A stretch of 64,000 bases of DNA, taken from Akkermansia muciniphila (GTDB lineage: Bacteria; Verrucomicrobiota; Kiritimatiellia; RFP12; JAAYNR01). The stretch spans positions 1-64,000 of the forward strand of contig CAMBQN010000009.1 in the NCBI GenBank assembly GCA_945870025.1, written 5' to 3'. Positions 15,802 to 24,630 of this stretch are shown here, in pieces. Position numbers and translations under genes: made by a program. The notes under the pieces were generated by a model. That model was given only the letters and a program-made list of their open reading frames with translations, did no database searches and had not been told where the DNA came from. How positions within the stretch are numbered: the first letter of the stretch is position 1; each line of letters opens with the position of its first letter.

Positions 15802-16035
15802 TCCGATAGCGATTTCGATTTCGACTGTTATGCGAGTTGCAACAACGTCATCCTCGAGCGCCGGGGCGGCGAGAAGCGGGTTTACATGCCTGTCTATGGC
15901 GTGCCTGCGTTCGACCGGGCCGCAGGAGCAGCCTTCGAGAAAGAGGGCTGGCGCGTCATCCCGGTGCGCGTCGGTAAACTCTACCGACACACGGGATCAC
16001 TCCGGTGCCAAGTCGGCATCATCACGCGGCGCTGA
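15802..16035 (+). pseudogene. C-terminal remnant of an agmatine/peptidylarginine deiminase-like gene
   Basis: The frame is open from a TAA at 15799-15801 to a TGA at 16033-16035 but has no plausible start. It encodes CNNVILERRGGEKRVYMPVY, then VPAFDRAAGAAFEKEGWRVI and KLYRHTGSLRCQVGI. This ending resembles deiminase/amidinotransferase-family enzymes, and the catalytic N-terminal part is missing. The 5' end of the fragment is a TCGATT-type period-6 array, so the break coincides with a repeat. The family call is moderate. Confidence 0.45.
15803..15826. repeat. Period-6 NCGATT array
   Basis: Four hexamers (CCGATA, GCGATT, TCGATT, TCGACT) lie at the truncation point of the deiminase-like fragment. 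The spacer 15651-15801 otherwise shows nothing recognisable. Confidence 0.6.
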
Positions 16036-16202
16036 CGAACGCTTCGCGCTGTACGAGTCGATCACCGCGCCGCTGTTGCCGACGGAGAAGAAGGGACGGC
16101 GGGGCGCGGCGAGCCGGTGATCAGAAAGAGGGCGATTGATCGGATTCTTGAAGTGCGGTTGCGCGGAAGCGCCGGGTGATGACAGAGCGATGGCGTTCCC
16201 GC

Positions 16203-16889
16203 CTATTCCGGCCAGGTTAATGACTGGACGGGGCACGCCAAGACACACTCAGAACACCGCAGGCAATCCGGTTCGTTCACGACGCCGGTCGCCTGGTGTG
16301 TGAGGATCGGAAGGTTCATGGGGCAGACCTTTTCACAGAGGTGACACGTCCGGCAGGTGGCGGCATTCAACCGCAGTTGGCCCCGGTGCCCGCCCACGGC
16401 GGCCTGCACCGTGCCAATGGGGCAGAAGGTGCACCAGGTACGCGGGTGAAAGAAGAAGGCCAGCACCACACCGATGAGTGTGGTCACCACGCACATCAGC
16501 CAGAAGACGCGCCCCCAGTGTTCCGGGTTGGCCGGATCCAGCGAGGCGCGCCAGACCATGACGCCCATCAACGCCGCAAAGACGAGCCAGCGGAACACGC
16601 GGTTGCGCAGGATGACGGGGATGGCCTGCACCCGGCTCGCTAGCGGCATGATGCGATCAAAAAAGCCGCCGCGCGGACACAGGTTCCCGCAGACATAGCG
16701 ACCCCGAAAGATGCCGCCGATCATCCCCAGAATCATGACCACCGGCACCGTGTAGCCGAGGTAAGGATACTTCCATCCCAAGGCGATCACGAGGATGACG
16801 ATGGGCGCTAGCGCCCACTGCACCCAGCGCCGCCGCTGGTTCTTCCAGAGCGTATATCGGGTGACGGATGGGTTCACGCGGTGCGTCAT
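16203..16889 (-). CDS. Membrane polyferredoxin (NapH/CcoG-like)
   Basis: This is a 228-aa membrane protein with about four hydrophobic segments (for example residues 24-40, 44-60 and 127-147). It has two cytoplasmic CxxxCP-type motifs, CGNLCPRGG and CTFCPIGT. Two [4Fe-4S] ferredoxin motifs close it: CRTCHLCEKVCPMN and CLRCSECVLACP. This is the NapH/RdxA/CcoG arrangement of electron carriers that pass electrons across or along the inner membrane. The start ATG overlaps the stop of a 39-aa gene upstream, so both are co-translated. No partner oxidoreductase is adjacent, so its electron donor is unknown. Confidence 0.85.
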   Translation of the reverse strand: MTHRVNPSVTRYTLWKNQRRRWVQWALAPIVILVIALGWKYPYLGYTVPVVMILGMIGGIFRGRYVCGNLCPRGGFFDRIMPLASRVQAIPVILRNRVFRWLVFAALMGVMVWRASLDPANPEHWGRVFWLMCVVTTLIGVVLAFFFHPRTWCTFCPIGTVQAAVGGHRGQLRLNAATCRTCHLCEKVCPMNLPILTHQATGVVNEPDCLRCSECVLACPVQSLTWPE

Positions 16890-17005
16890 GCTCCTTGTGA
16901 CGACTCGGCCAGACGCTTTTTAGCGAGCTTGGCGGCTTTCTTTTCCTTGATGGTCTTGGCAGGCTTTTTTCTGATTTCTTTATGAGCATCCTGTGATTTT
17001 GCCAT
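16886..17005 (-). CDS. Small lysine-rich protein (39 aa)
   Basis: A 39-aa frame starts MAKSQDAHKEIRKKPAKTIK and is rich in Lys and Ala, with a likely helix and no hydrophobic segment. A clear AGGAGT lies 8 nt before the ATG. Its stop overlaps the ATG of the polyferredoxin gene by 4 nt, which argues that it is real and co-translated. It resembles small basic conserved hypothetical proteins; its role is unknown. The 232-bp spacer to the divergent gene at 17238 presumably holds promoters for both sides. Confidence 0.65.
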   Translation of the reverse strand: MAKSQDAHKEIRKKPAKTIKEKKAAKLAKKRLAESSQGA

Positions 17006-17237
17006 ATACCTGACTCCTGTGGCCCTCACGGCCACTGCTCGTGAACGGGAATGGTTTTTCAGGCCGGACGGGCACGCGCCCATTGGACCCGGCATGAAAA
17101 AAACACATTCACGGGGGAAAGTGTGACAGAAGAGGACGGGATGTGTCAAGAACGGTGCTGGAAATAAGTGCACGTGTTCGGGGAAATGGTGTATATTCAA
17201 TCCCGTGACAACCCGCGATACCCCCCGGAGGCAGATC

Positions 17238-20200
17238 ATGAACAGACTCGTTGTGATGACATCGTTGACGGCTGCTATGGCGCTTCAATCGGTGGCTGAA
17301 GGAGATATCAAACCGCGCGACCTGACGCCCGTGACGTGGATGGAGGCGCCCGCGCACCCTCCTGTCGAGATCGTGCGCGACGGCGTTGCCATGGCGGTGG
17401 TCTATGTGGCTGATCCCAAGGCAAGGGAACTGCTCAATCCGAATCGAAAAGACAAACCCGCTTTCAAGCAACTGTTTAATCAACTGATTGAGACGGTCGG
17501 CCTCGCCACCGGCGCAAAGCTGGAACTGGTCAGCACCAATCCGCCCGCCGACAAACTAGCCATTGTGATCGGCGATTGCGAGGAAACGCGAGCGGCCGGC
17601 ATCGATGCGGCGCAACTGCCGCCCGAAGGTTTTGTCGTCAAGACAGCACCCAACCGCGTTTACCTCGTGGGCAGCACGCAGCGAGGCGATGGCACGGCCT
17701 GGGCCGTGGCCGACTTTCTGGAGCGGTTCGTCGGAGTCCGCTGGTACTGGCCGACGCCGTACGGCGGGCGCTCGGTTCCGCAGGCTGCCTCGCTCGTCAT
17801 CCCACCGACCCATTACCGGGATCAGCCGGTCTTTTCTTACCGGCGCATGTACCAGGACTGGTATTGGCTGCAGGCGCGCTCGAGCGACGAGCAGATTCTT
17901 CCGATGGCGCCCGGCGCCGGCGCCGAGAACCAGGAGACGCTCTGGCTGGGCGATCATTTTACGTTGATGCGTCAGGCCAACTGCTGGCCGTATGAGGCCG
18001 TGCAACAGGGCGCGCGCATTTTCGAGTTCATGAACAACACGCTGAAGACCAACGCGGCCCTGTTTGCGATCCGGGAGGATGGCAGCCGGAACTACGCCAC
18101 GTTCTGCTACAGCGCGCCGGAGCTGATCGCCTGCTATGTCGATAATCTGGAACGGGCGTGGGACAAGGGCGGCAAAGGCACGTTTATCGGCGGCATCACA
18201 CGCGCCAGCGTCACCCTCTGGCCCTGCATGGACCTGGGCAACAACTCCCTGGTCTCCGCCTGCCGCTGTCCGGCCTGCAGGCAGATGTCCGCGAAGGGTG
18301 GCGATGCGCTGCTGATGGGCGATTTCGTGAAGCGATTGTGCGAGGTCGTCAAGCAGCGCTGGCCCGACAAGAAGGTGATCTACGTGCCGTGGGGAATCAA
18401 GACATGCCCGGAAGAACTGACGTTCCCCGACAACCTCGTGGTGGCATCCCTTGATCTGGGCACGATGGGACTTTTGCACCAGCCCACCATCCGCCAGGAG
18501 CAGGAAGGCCTCCTGCGCACCTGGTCCGGGAAGTCGGGAAGGCCAGTCACCATGTGGATCGACTTCGCCGGTCCCGGCGACTGGACGCTCGGTCCGGTTC
18601 AGTTCCCCCATCTAGTCAAGGAGTTCTACCAATCGAATCGCAACCGGCTGGACGGCGGTATGGTGCTCTCGTACGGCGCGGCCTGCTTCGTCACCGCCGC
18701 CCCGACGTACTACGTCTGGAACCGCGCGCTGTGGAATCCCGACGTGGACGTGGACGCGACGCTGGACGAGCTGTGCAAGCGGCTCTTCGGCGCGGGCGCC
18801 GCGAGCGCCCGCGAACTTCTGCGGCTGGAGTGCGACCGCTGGCAGAAGACCGTCCTCTCGCGCCCGTTGCGGATTGCCGAGCAGCGCGTTCCACCGAAAC
18901 TGTTCCGGGAAATCTGGCCGGCCGATGTCGTGGCCCGGATGAAAGAGCTGCGCGACCAGGCGCTGGAAGCGATCGAGCGGACCGGCGACACGGCGGCCCG
19001 CAAGGCCTTTCTCTATTGGACGTGGTCGATGGATGCTTTCATCGCGTATGCCGAGTCCATTGACGAGGCGCCGTCGCCACGGGACGCTGCCGTCGTCACG
19101 CCCGTCGCCGAAGATCCCGCCGCAGCCGCGCGGTTCCGGGGCGGCCTTGCCGAAACCAACCAGGTCCGGATCGACAACATCCGTCTGGACAAGGTTCCTG
19201 CCGAAGGGGAAAGCGCGGTGCGGTTCGATTTCTCCTGGGGCCACACCTGGCGGGCCCGGTGGACGGAGCCAGCTGCGCAGAACGTGACCGGCAAGGACCT
19301 TCCTGTCGAGAGCTGGAGCGCGGCCTGGGTGTTTGCCAAATATCGGATTCCGGGCCGGGAGAAGGATGGGTATTTTCCTGCGACGCTCGCGCCGGATCGC
19401 GCCCGGCACATCGTGCCCAAGGAGATGACGCTCGATGTCGGCCTCACCGGAGGCACTTCGACGGGGCTCAGTGCAAGCAAAGGAATGGGCGTATTCATCT
19501 ACCGTGCCGCCTCCGGGCACGGGCCGCTCGCGCTCAAGGATGTGAGCCTGCTGTGGCTCCACGGCGCCGATGGCGTGACCAACCCCGCCGCGGCCGACGT
19601 GCAGGTCTTCGCCATCGAGATGGTCTATGTGCCGCGCGGCGTGTTCCACGTCGGTTCAGGCGGAACCGAGCCCGGCTGCTTCACGGACGGCTCGTGGACC
19701 GACGGGGCCACTACACCCTTCCGGGTGGATGCCGACTGGAGCGGACCGGTGGCGGAAGGCGCCAACGCCCGGCGCATCGGTGGAAAGCCCGGACGGCTTT
19801 GGGGCATCAGCGAATTCGGGCTGGACACGATCGGCCCCGAAGGCGCCCTCGTCAATGGCTATCCGACCGGTTACGAGCCTTTCTACTGCATGCGGCACGA
19901 GGTGACGCGCGGGCAGTTCACGGCGTTCTTGAACACGATGTCGAGCGCGGCTTTTGCCGGCACTTCGGGCGGCGATAGCTCGCACGCGGGCGCCACTTAC
20001 ACCGCCGTCGGACGGTACGCCCTTTCGGGAGTCTGGCCGAATTTCACGGCGGCCAAACCCTGGCAGGCGTGCAATCTGCTTTCGTGGTGGGACAGCGCTC
20101 AGTACGCGGCGTGGGCGGGATTGCGGCCCATGACCGAGCTGGAGTACGAAAAGGCCTGCCGCGGACCGCGCCTGCCGGTGACGAATGCGTTTGCCTGGGG

Positions 20201-21425
20201 TTCAACCGATATCGCCCGGACAGAATACACCGCGACCCGCGAGGGAGCGTCTGACGAGCGGATGACGGGTACTGACGCGCCGGCCATCGGCAACGCCAAT
20301 TACGACCTGACCCTGCCGGCCTATTTCGGCGGTCCGACGCGTGGCGGCGTGAGCGCGATACCCGGCAGTCCGATGCGCGCGGGGGTTTTTGCGACGCCGA
20401 ACAGCGGACGCGTCGCCGCAGGCGCTTCGTACTGGGGCATCCTCGATCTGAGCGGCAACGTGCGCGAACAGGTGGTGACGGTCGGCAACGCCAGGGGACG
20501 CTCGTTCGGCGGCTCGCACGGCACGGGAACGTTGGATGTTCCCGCCGATTGGCCGCCGATTTCCGGAAGCGACCTTGCCATCGGCACCGGTTATCGTGGC
20601 GGATTCTTCGGCGATTTACCCGCTCCTCTGCGCACATCGGATCGCAGTCGCGCGGTGTTCAAGGAAAGGGAGGCGTCCTTCAGCCGGGAATCACGCTCGG
20701 AAGCGAACGGCTGGCGCGGCGTGCGCACGGCGCCCGACGCCGCCACAAAAAGCGCGGCCGAGAGTTTGGTTGCCGTGACGGTCGACCGGTTGATGCCGCG
20801 CCTGACACAGGCGGTTACCGTGGACGGCGTACTGGGCGAGTGGGTCGGCCAACCGACGCTGACGCGGAGCAGCCTGTTTCAAATCTTCCCGGAGGACCGC
20901 CGCCGTTCAACGGGACGCCAGGCGCTGTGGCAGGGGCCGAATGATTTGGGCGTCTGGGCGTGGTGGGGATCGGACGGAGAGGCGCTCTGCGTGGCGGCCG
21001 AGGTGAACGACGACAAGCACGTCAACCGGCAAACCGGCGGCATGATCTGGAATGGCGATGCGATGCAACTGGGTATCGCCATTTCCACCAATGTCCACTG
21101 GAATCTCGGCGTGGCGCTCACCACGAACGGCGCCGCCTTCCATGTGTTTGAAGGCAAAGGCGACGCGCTCGCCAAAACGGCGACCTGCGCCGTGGTGAGG
21201 GACGAATCGGCCAAGAGCACCCGTTACGAGCTGCGTCTGCCGCTGGCGGATCTTGGCGTGAAGCCGGGCGAGTCCTTCGGGTTCAACGTCGTTATTCTGG
21301 ATGACGACGACGGCGCCGGGTCCCGATACTGGTTCCAACTGGCGCCGGGCCTGTGCGGCCGGACGCCCAAGGCTCCGCCGCCCTGGCAAACCTATCCGCG
21401 GTACATCTTGGAGACGCTGCTTTAG
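17238..21425 (+). CDS. Secreted DUF4838 - SUMF1 - CBM9-like fusion protein
   Basis: This protein is about 1395 aa. The ATG at 17238 follows GGAGGCAGATC and begins a signal peptide (MNRLVVMTSLTAAMALQSVA). Residues 40-600 resemble DUF4838, a family related to alpha-glucuronidase-like enzymes (FLERFVGVRWYWPTPYGG, CRCPACRQMSAKGGDA). Residues about 640-780 carry the SWSAAWVFAKYR module shared with the SUMF1 proteins at the left end. A SUMF1 domain follows at about 795-1165 (FYCMRHEVTRGQFTAFLN, GLRPMTELEYEKACRGP, GWRGVRTAP). The C-terminal ~210 residues look like a CBM9/DOMON-type sugar-binding domain (VDGVLGEWVG, WNGDAMQLGI, YELRLPLADLGV). It may be a secreted glycoside-processing enzyme with accessory domains. 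The substrate and catalytic residues are not established. Confidence 0.85.
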   Translation: MNRLVVMTSLTAAMALQSVAEGDIKPRDLTPVTWMEAPAHPPVEIVRDGVAMAVVYVADPKARELLNPNRKDKPAFKQLFNQLIETVGLATGAKLELVSTNPPADKLAIVIGDCEETRAAGIDAAQLPPEGFVVKTAPNRVYLVGSTQRGDGTAWAVADFLERFVGVRWYWPTPYGGRSVPQAASLVIPPTHYRDQPVFSYRRMYQDWYWLQARSSDEQILPMAPGAGAENQETLWLGDHFTLMRQANCWPYEAVQQGARIFEFMNNTLKTNAALFAIREDGSRNYATFCYSAPELIACYVDNLERAWDKGGKGTFIGGITRASVTLWPCMDLGNNSLVSACRCPACRQMSAKGGDALLMGDFVKRLCEVVKQRWPDKKVIYVPWGIKTCPEELTFPDNLVVASLDLGTMGLLHQPTIRQEQEGLLRTWSGKSGRPVTMWIDFAGPGDWTLGPVQFPHLVKEFYQSNRNRLDGGMVLSYGAACFVTAAPTYYVWNRALWNPDVDVDATLDELCKRLFGAGAASARELLRLECDRWQKTVLSRPLRIAEQRVPPKLFREIWPADVVARMKELRDQALEAIERTGDTAARKAFLYWTWSMDAFIAYAESIDEAPSPRDAAVVTPVAEDPAAAARFRGGLAETNQVRIDNIRLDKVPAEGESAVRFDFSWGHTWRARWTEPAAQNVTGKDLPVESWSAAWVFAKYRIPGREKDGYFPATLAPDRARHIVPKEMTLDVGLTGGTSTGLSASKGMGVFIYRAASGHGPLALKDVSLLWLHGADGVTNPAAADVQVFAIEMVYVPRGVFHVGSGGTEPGCFTDGSWTDGATTPFRVDADWSGPVAEGANARRIGGKPGRLWGISEFGLDTIGPEGALVNGYPTGYEPFYCMRHEVTRGQFTAFLNTMSSAAFAGTSGGDSSHAGATYTAVGRYALSGVWPNFTAAKPWQACNLLSWWDSAQYAAWAGLRPMTELEYEKACRGPRLPVTNAFAWGSTDIARTEYTATREGASDERMTGTDAPAIGNANYDLTLPAYFGGPTRGGVSAIPGSPMRAGVFATPNSGRVAAGASYWGILDLSGNVREQVVTVGNARGRSFGGSHGTGTLDVPADWPPISGSDLAIGTGYRGGFFGDLPAPLRTSDRSRAVFKEREASFSRESRSEANGWRGVRTAPDAATKSAAESLVAVTVDRLMPRLTQAVTVDGVLGEWVGQPTLTRSSLFQIFPEDRRRSTGRQALWQGPNDLGVWAWWGSDGEALCVAAEVNDDKHVNRQTGGMIWNGDAMQLGIAISTNVHWNLGVALTTNGAAFHVFEGKGDALAKTATCAVVRDESAKSTRYELRLPLADLGVKPGESFGFNVVILDDDDGAGSRYWFQLAPGLCGRTPKAPPPWQTYPRYILETLL

Positions 21426-21450
21426 GAATCGGGCAAGGGAGGAGTCTGTG

Positions 21451-22284
21451 ATGCGTGAGCTATTTTTGGGCATTCCCGCTGGGCTGTGGTTGATGCTGGC
21501 TATTGCGCTGGCCGTCTCGGCACTTGGATTTCTCCGCACGGTCTACTTTGTCAGCATCGGATATGCGTTTTCGATTGTGGCCATGGCGATAGTTGCGTCG
21601 GTCCTGATGCGTCAGAATCTCGCGTGGGTCGCCTTGGCGCAGGGCCTTGGATTGGTGGTGTGGGGGGGGCGGTTGGGCTGGTTCATCGTGGCGCGCGAGC
21701 AGGCGCCGTCGTACCAGAACGAACGCCGAGAGAACAATCAGCGCGGCGTGGGGCTGGCCTGGTGGACGAAAGGACTGATCTGGATCGGAGTGTCGCTGCT
21801 CTATGTTTGCATGTACTCGCCACATTGGTATATGCTCGCCGCCGCCCCGGCAGACTTGCTCGCGCCTTCGACACGGGCGCTGGCGATCGCCGGCCTGGGA
21901 ATCCTCTGGGGGGGGAACGTGATCGAGATGATCGCCGATCGTCAGAAATCACGCTTCAAGTCGCGGCATCCTAGGACGTTTTGCAATGTCGGCCTCTACC
22001 GCTGGGTGCGCTGCCCGAATTACTGGGGCGAGATCATGGTCTGGATGGGCAGTTGGATGGTCGGACTCGGGTGCTATCACAGTCCTGCGGCATGGGTGAT
22101 GGGCCTGGCCGGGTTGGTCTGCATCGTGCTGGTCATGATGGGATCCACTAAACGGCTGGAGGCAACCCAGGCGCAGCGCTATGGTGAAAGCGCGGAGTTC
22201 AGAGACTATATCCGCACCGTGCCGGTGCTGTTTCCGTGGCTTCCGGTTTATAGTCTCCGGAACGTGCGCGTGTATCTTGAGTGA
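21451..22284 (+). CDS. Membrane protein, DUF1295/ICMT-like
   Basis: This is a 277-aa integral membrane protein starting at the ATG after GGGAGGAGTCTGTG. It has about seven hydrophobic segments. The C-terminal half (SRHPRTFCNVGLYRWVRCPN, YWGEIMVWMG, and ERYG-like AQRYGESAEFRDY) follows the pattern of the steroid 5-alpha-reductase/isoprenylcysteine methyltransferase-like family DUF1295. It lies 25 nt after the DUF4838 protein and its stop overlaps a possible GTG start of the next gene, so it is probably in the same transcript. The substrate is unknown. Confidence 0.75.
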   Translation: MRELFLGIPAGLWLMLAIALAVSALGFLRTVYFVSIGYAFSIVAMAIVASVLMRQNLAWVALAQGLGLVVWGGRLGWFIVAREQAPSYQNERRENNQRGVGLAWWTKGLIWIGVSLLYVCMYSPHWYMLAAAPADLLAPSTRALAIAGLGILWGGNVIEMIADRQKSRFKSRHPRTFCNVGLYRWVRCPNYWGEIMVWMGSWMVGLGCYHSPAAWVMGLAGLVCIVLVMMGSTKRLEATQAQRYGESAEFRDYIRTVPVLFPWLPVYSLRNVRVYLE

Positions 22285-22307
22285 GGCGTGCGAGTATTGA
22301 TCCATCC

Positions 22308-24551
22308 ATGAATATCATGACCCCTGCCAATCGTTCGGACACGCTCGCCACCCTCGCCACGATCGGGGAGTGGGCCGCTCTGGGTTTTTATGAGGCGCTG
22401 GATGAACCGTGGCCGCGCACCTATGGCCGTGCCTTCCGTCGGCTCTATGAGCGCATGGACATCGTGTTGATGCCGGGGCATCGCCTCGTGCCGTGCGAAC
22501 CGCTCCCCCGCGCTAGGACCATGCAAAGCCATCAGACCTGGACGGCGGCGAGCCTAATCTGCGACTTCGAACACAACGCCGGTCTGCGCCTCAACTTCAA
22601 CATCGCCGAGGAACGAAAAATCCAGTTTCCCGCGCAGGCCGCTTTTATTGACCAGCTCTGCGCCGATCTGAAGGGGCGTCTCCCGTGTTTCGGCGGCTAC
22701 ACACACAGCAATCCGGACATCCGGCGCGTCGTGGGTGAAGGGTTCCTCGCCATGGTCCAGGAACTCGACCAGGAACTCCGGTTGGTCGAGGCGGAGCGGC
22801 AGACCGCACCGTCCCCGGAACTCGACACCGCCTGGAACCTGCTGCTGGCCCTGAAGGACTACACCACGGGTGTGGCCGCCTTCCACCGCCGCATCGGTGA
22901 GGCGTTGACACAAGCCATAGCCACCGAAGCCGACGCCCAGCGCCGCGCTACGCTCGCCACCACCGCCGCCGCGTGGCGCAAGGCCTTTCTGCATCCGGCG
23001 GACTCCTTTCTCGAAGGACTCCTGGCGGTCCATTTCTGCTGGATGCTCGACGGCCATGACAGCATCGGGCGCTTCGACCAGGTGCTCGGGCCGCTCTTCG
23101 ACAAGGATCTGGCCGAGGGCCGCCTCACGCTTTCCGATGCCCGGGAGTTGCTGGACGAGGTGTGGCAGTATTTCGAGCATCTCAACGGCTGGAACCTTCA
23201 GCTTGGCGGACGCACCCCCGCAGGCCACGATGGCTGCAACCGCCTCACCCTCGAATGCCTGGAGGCCTGTCAGAGAAACAAGTTCCGCCGCCCGAACGTG
23301 GCCTTCCGGATTACCTCGGACACGCCGGACGCGGCGCTCGAACACGCCTTGCGGGTGCTCGCCAACGGTTCAGGTCGCCCCGCCCTCTACAATGACGATC
23401 TCTATATCCGTACCCTCCGGGAACTGGATCTGGGGCTGACTGAGGCGGATGCGAGGGAGGTCGGCTTTGGCGGCTGCACGGAGACGATGATCCCCGGCAT
23501 GTCCAACGTCGGCAGCCTGGATGGCGAGCTCAACCTGGCGTGGTGCCTCTCCCTCGCCCTACGCGACGGGTACGACGCGATGCAACGCCGCCAAGTAGGA
23601 CCGCACACCGGCGCCCTAGCCAGTTTTGCTACCTTTGAAGAGCTGCTCGCCGCCGTGCGCCGGCAGATCCAATATGCCACGGACCTGCATGTGAGCTGGC
23701 TCAAGGACGCTTTGCGCCGCCGCTTCACCGAAGGCGACCCGAAACTCTACCGCACCTTCTTCACCCGTGACTGCGTACGTAACCGCAAGTCCTTCGAAGG
23801 GGGCGGAGCCCGCTACAACTGGTCGGTCGTCTCCTACCATGGCATCGCGAATCTCATTGATTCGCTCTACGCCGTGCAGCAACTGGTATACTCCGAGAAA
23901 AGCATCACGGCGACTGAACTGACCGCCGTGCTGGATGCCGATTTTGCCGGCCCCCGGGGCGCGGCGGTGCGCCAGCAGATCGCGGCGCTGCCGAAGTTCG
24001 GCAACAATCGTCCGGAGGTGGACGCGCTGGGCCGCGAGATCATCGGTTTTGCCTGGCGCGAATTGCTGGCCCACGAGACCCCGCGTGGCGGCCGGTTCCT
24101 GCCGTCCTGCATCCTGTTCACCACCTACTACCTGGCCGGCTTGGCGGTGCCAGCCACACCGGACGGGCGGAAAGCAGGCGAGGTACTGGCCGACTCCGTC
24201 GGTCCGGCTCAGGGACGGGATCTGCTTGGGCCAACCGCCCTGTTCAATTCCGTGGTACACCTGCCACTAACTCTGGCGGCGGGCACGCCGGTCCTCAATC
24301 TCCGCCTCGGCAAGCGCCTGTTTGCCACGGATGAAGGCGTGCACAAGGTCGCCACTCTGGTGCGCACCTTCTTCGCCCAAGGCGGGATGCAACTGCAGCT
24401 TTCAGTGCTCGACCAGACTGAACTGCTCGCCGCCCAACGAGAGCCGGAGAAGTACGCCAACCTCATTGTCCGCATCGGCGGGTACAGCGAGTATTTCACC
24501 CGCCTCAACCGTGCGACTCAGGACAGCGTCATTGCCCGCGTGGAACATTGA
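22308..24551 (+). CDS. Glycyl-radical enzyme 1 (pyruvate formate-lyase family)
   Basis: This protein is about 747 aa from the ATG at 22308; a GTG at 22281 overlapping the previous stop is an alternative. The family hallmarks are present: an active-site cysteine in FGGCTETMIPG (Cys390, glutamate two residues on) and the C-terminal glycyl-radical loop RIGGYSEYF (Gly725). The CxE spacing is that of the dehydratase/lyase branch of GREs, not the Cys-Cys of true pyruvate formate-lyase. Otherwise it does not match a GRE subgroup I can name. It opens a cluster with an IclR regulator, an alcohol dehydrogenase, two more GREs and one activase. It is cytoplasmic and oxygen-sensitive by family. The substrate is unknown. 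Confidence 0.85.
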   Translation: MNIMTPANRSDTLATLATIGEWAALGFYEALDEPWPRTYGRAFRRLYERMDIVLMPGHRLVPCEPLPRARTMQSHQTWTAASLICDFEHNAGLRLNFNIAEERKIQFPAQAAFIDQLCADLKGRLPCFGGYTHSNPDIRRVVGEGFLAMVQELDQELRLVEAERQTAPSPELDTAWNLLLALKDYTTGVAAFHRRIGEALTQAIATEADAQRRATLATTAAAWRKAFLHPADSFLEGLLAVHFCWMLDGHDSIGRFDQVLGPLFDKDLAEGRLTLSDARELLDEVWQYFEHLNGWNLQLGGRTPAGHDGCNRLTLECLEACQRNKFRRPNVAFRITSDTPDAALEHALRVLANGSGRPALYNDDLYIRTLRELDLGLTEADAREVGFGGCTETMIPGMSNVGSLDGELNLAWCLSLALRDGYDAMQRRQVGPHTGALASFATFEELLAAVRRQIQYATDLHVSWLKDALRRRFTEGDPKLYRTFFTRDCVRNRKSFEGGGARYNWSVVSYHGIANLIDSLYAVQQLVYSEKSITATELTAVLDADFAGPRGAAVRQQIAALPKFGNNRPEVDALGREIIGFAWRELLAHETPRGGRFLPSCILFTTYYLAGLAVPATPDGRKAGEVLADSVGPAQGRDLLGPTALFNSVVHLPLTLAAGTPVLNLRLGKRLFATDEGVHKVATLVRTFFAQGGMQLQLSVLDQTELLAAQREPEKYANLIVRIGGYSEYFTRLNRATQDSVIARVEH

Positions 24552-24566
24552 TACCGAAAAAGCCTC

Positions 24567-24600
24567 TTGAACATGTCCAGTGTTCCATATACGATATACT
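24567..24600 (+). promoter_or_regulatory. Candidate promoter for the IclR gene
   Basis: TTGAAC (24567-24572) is followed after 17 nt by TACGAT (24590-24595), with an overlapping TATACT at 24595-24600. It lies in the 79-bp gap before the IclR-type gene, after the first GRE gene. This is a pattern match only. The segment would also be a natural place for the regulator to bind its own operator. Confidence 0.3.
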
Positions 24601-24630
24601 CATTCCTCAAGCGGAATAAGGCGGTGCGTG

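Noticed and set aside
16036-16202. Possible short gene between the deiminase-like remnant and the polyferredoxin
   Set aside because: Frames such as one ending LLPTEKKGRRGAASR or one ending ILEVRLRGSAG have no start, no ribosome binding site and no family I recognise.
22308-24551. Pyruvate formate-lyase itself
   Set aside because: The tandem active-site cysteines of PFL are absent; a single Cys with Glu two residues later marks the dehydratase/lyase branch.
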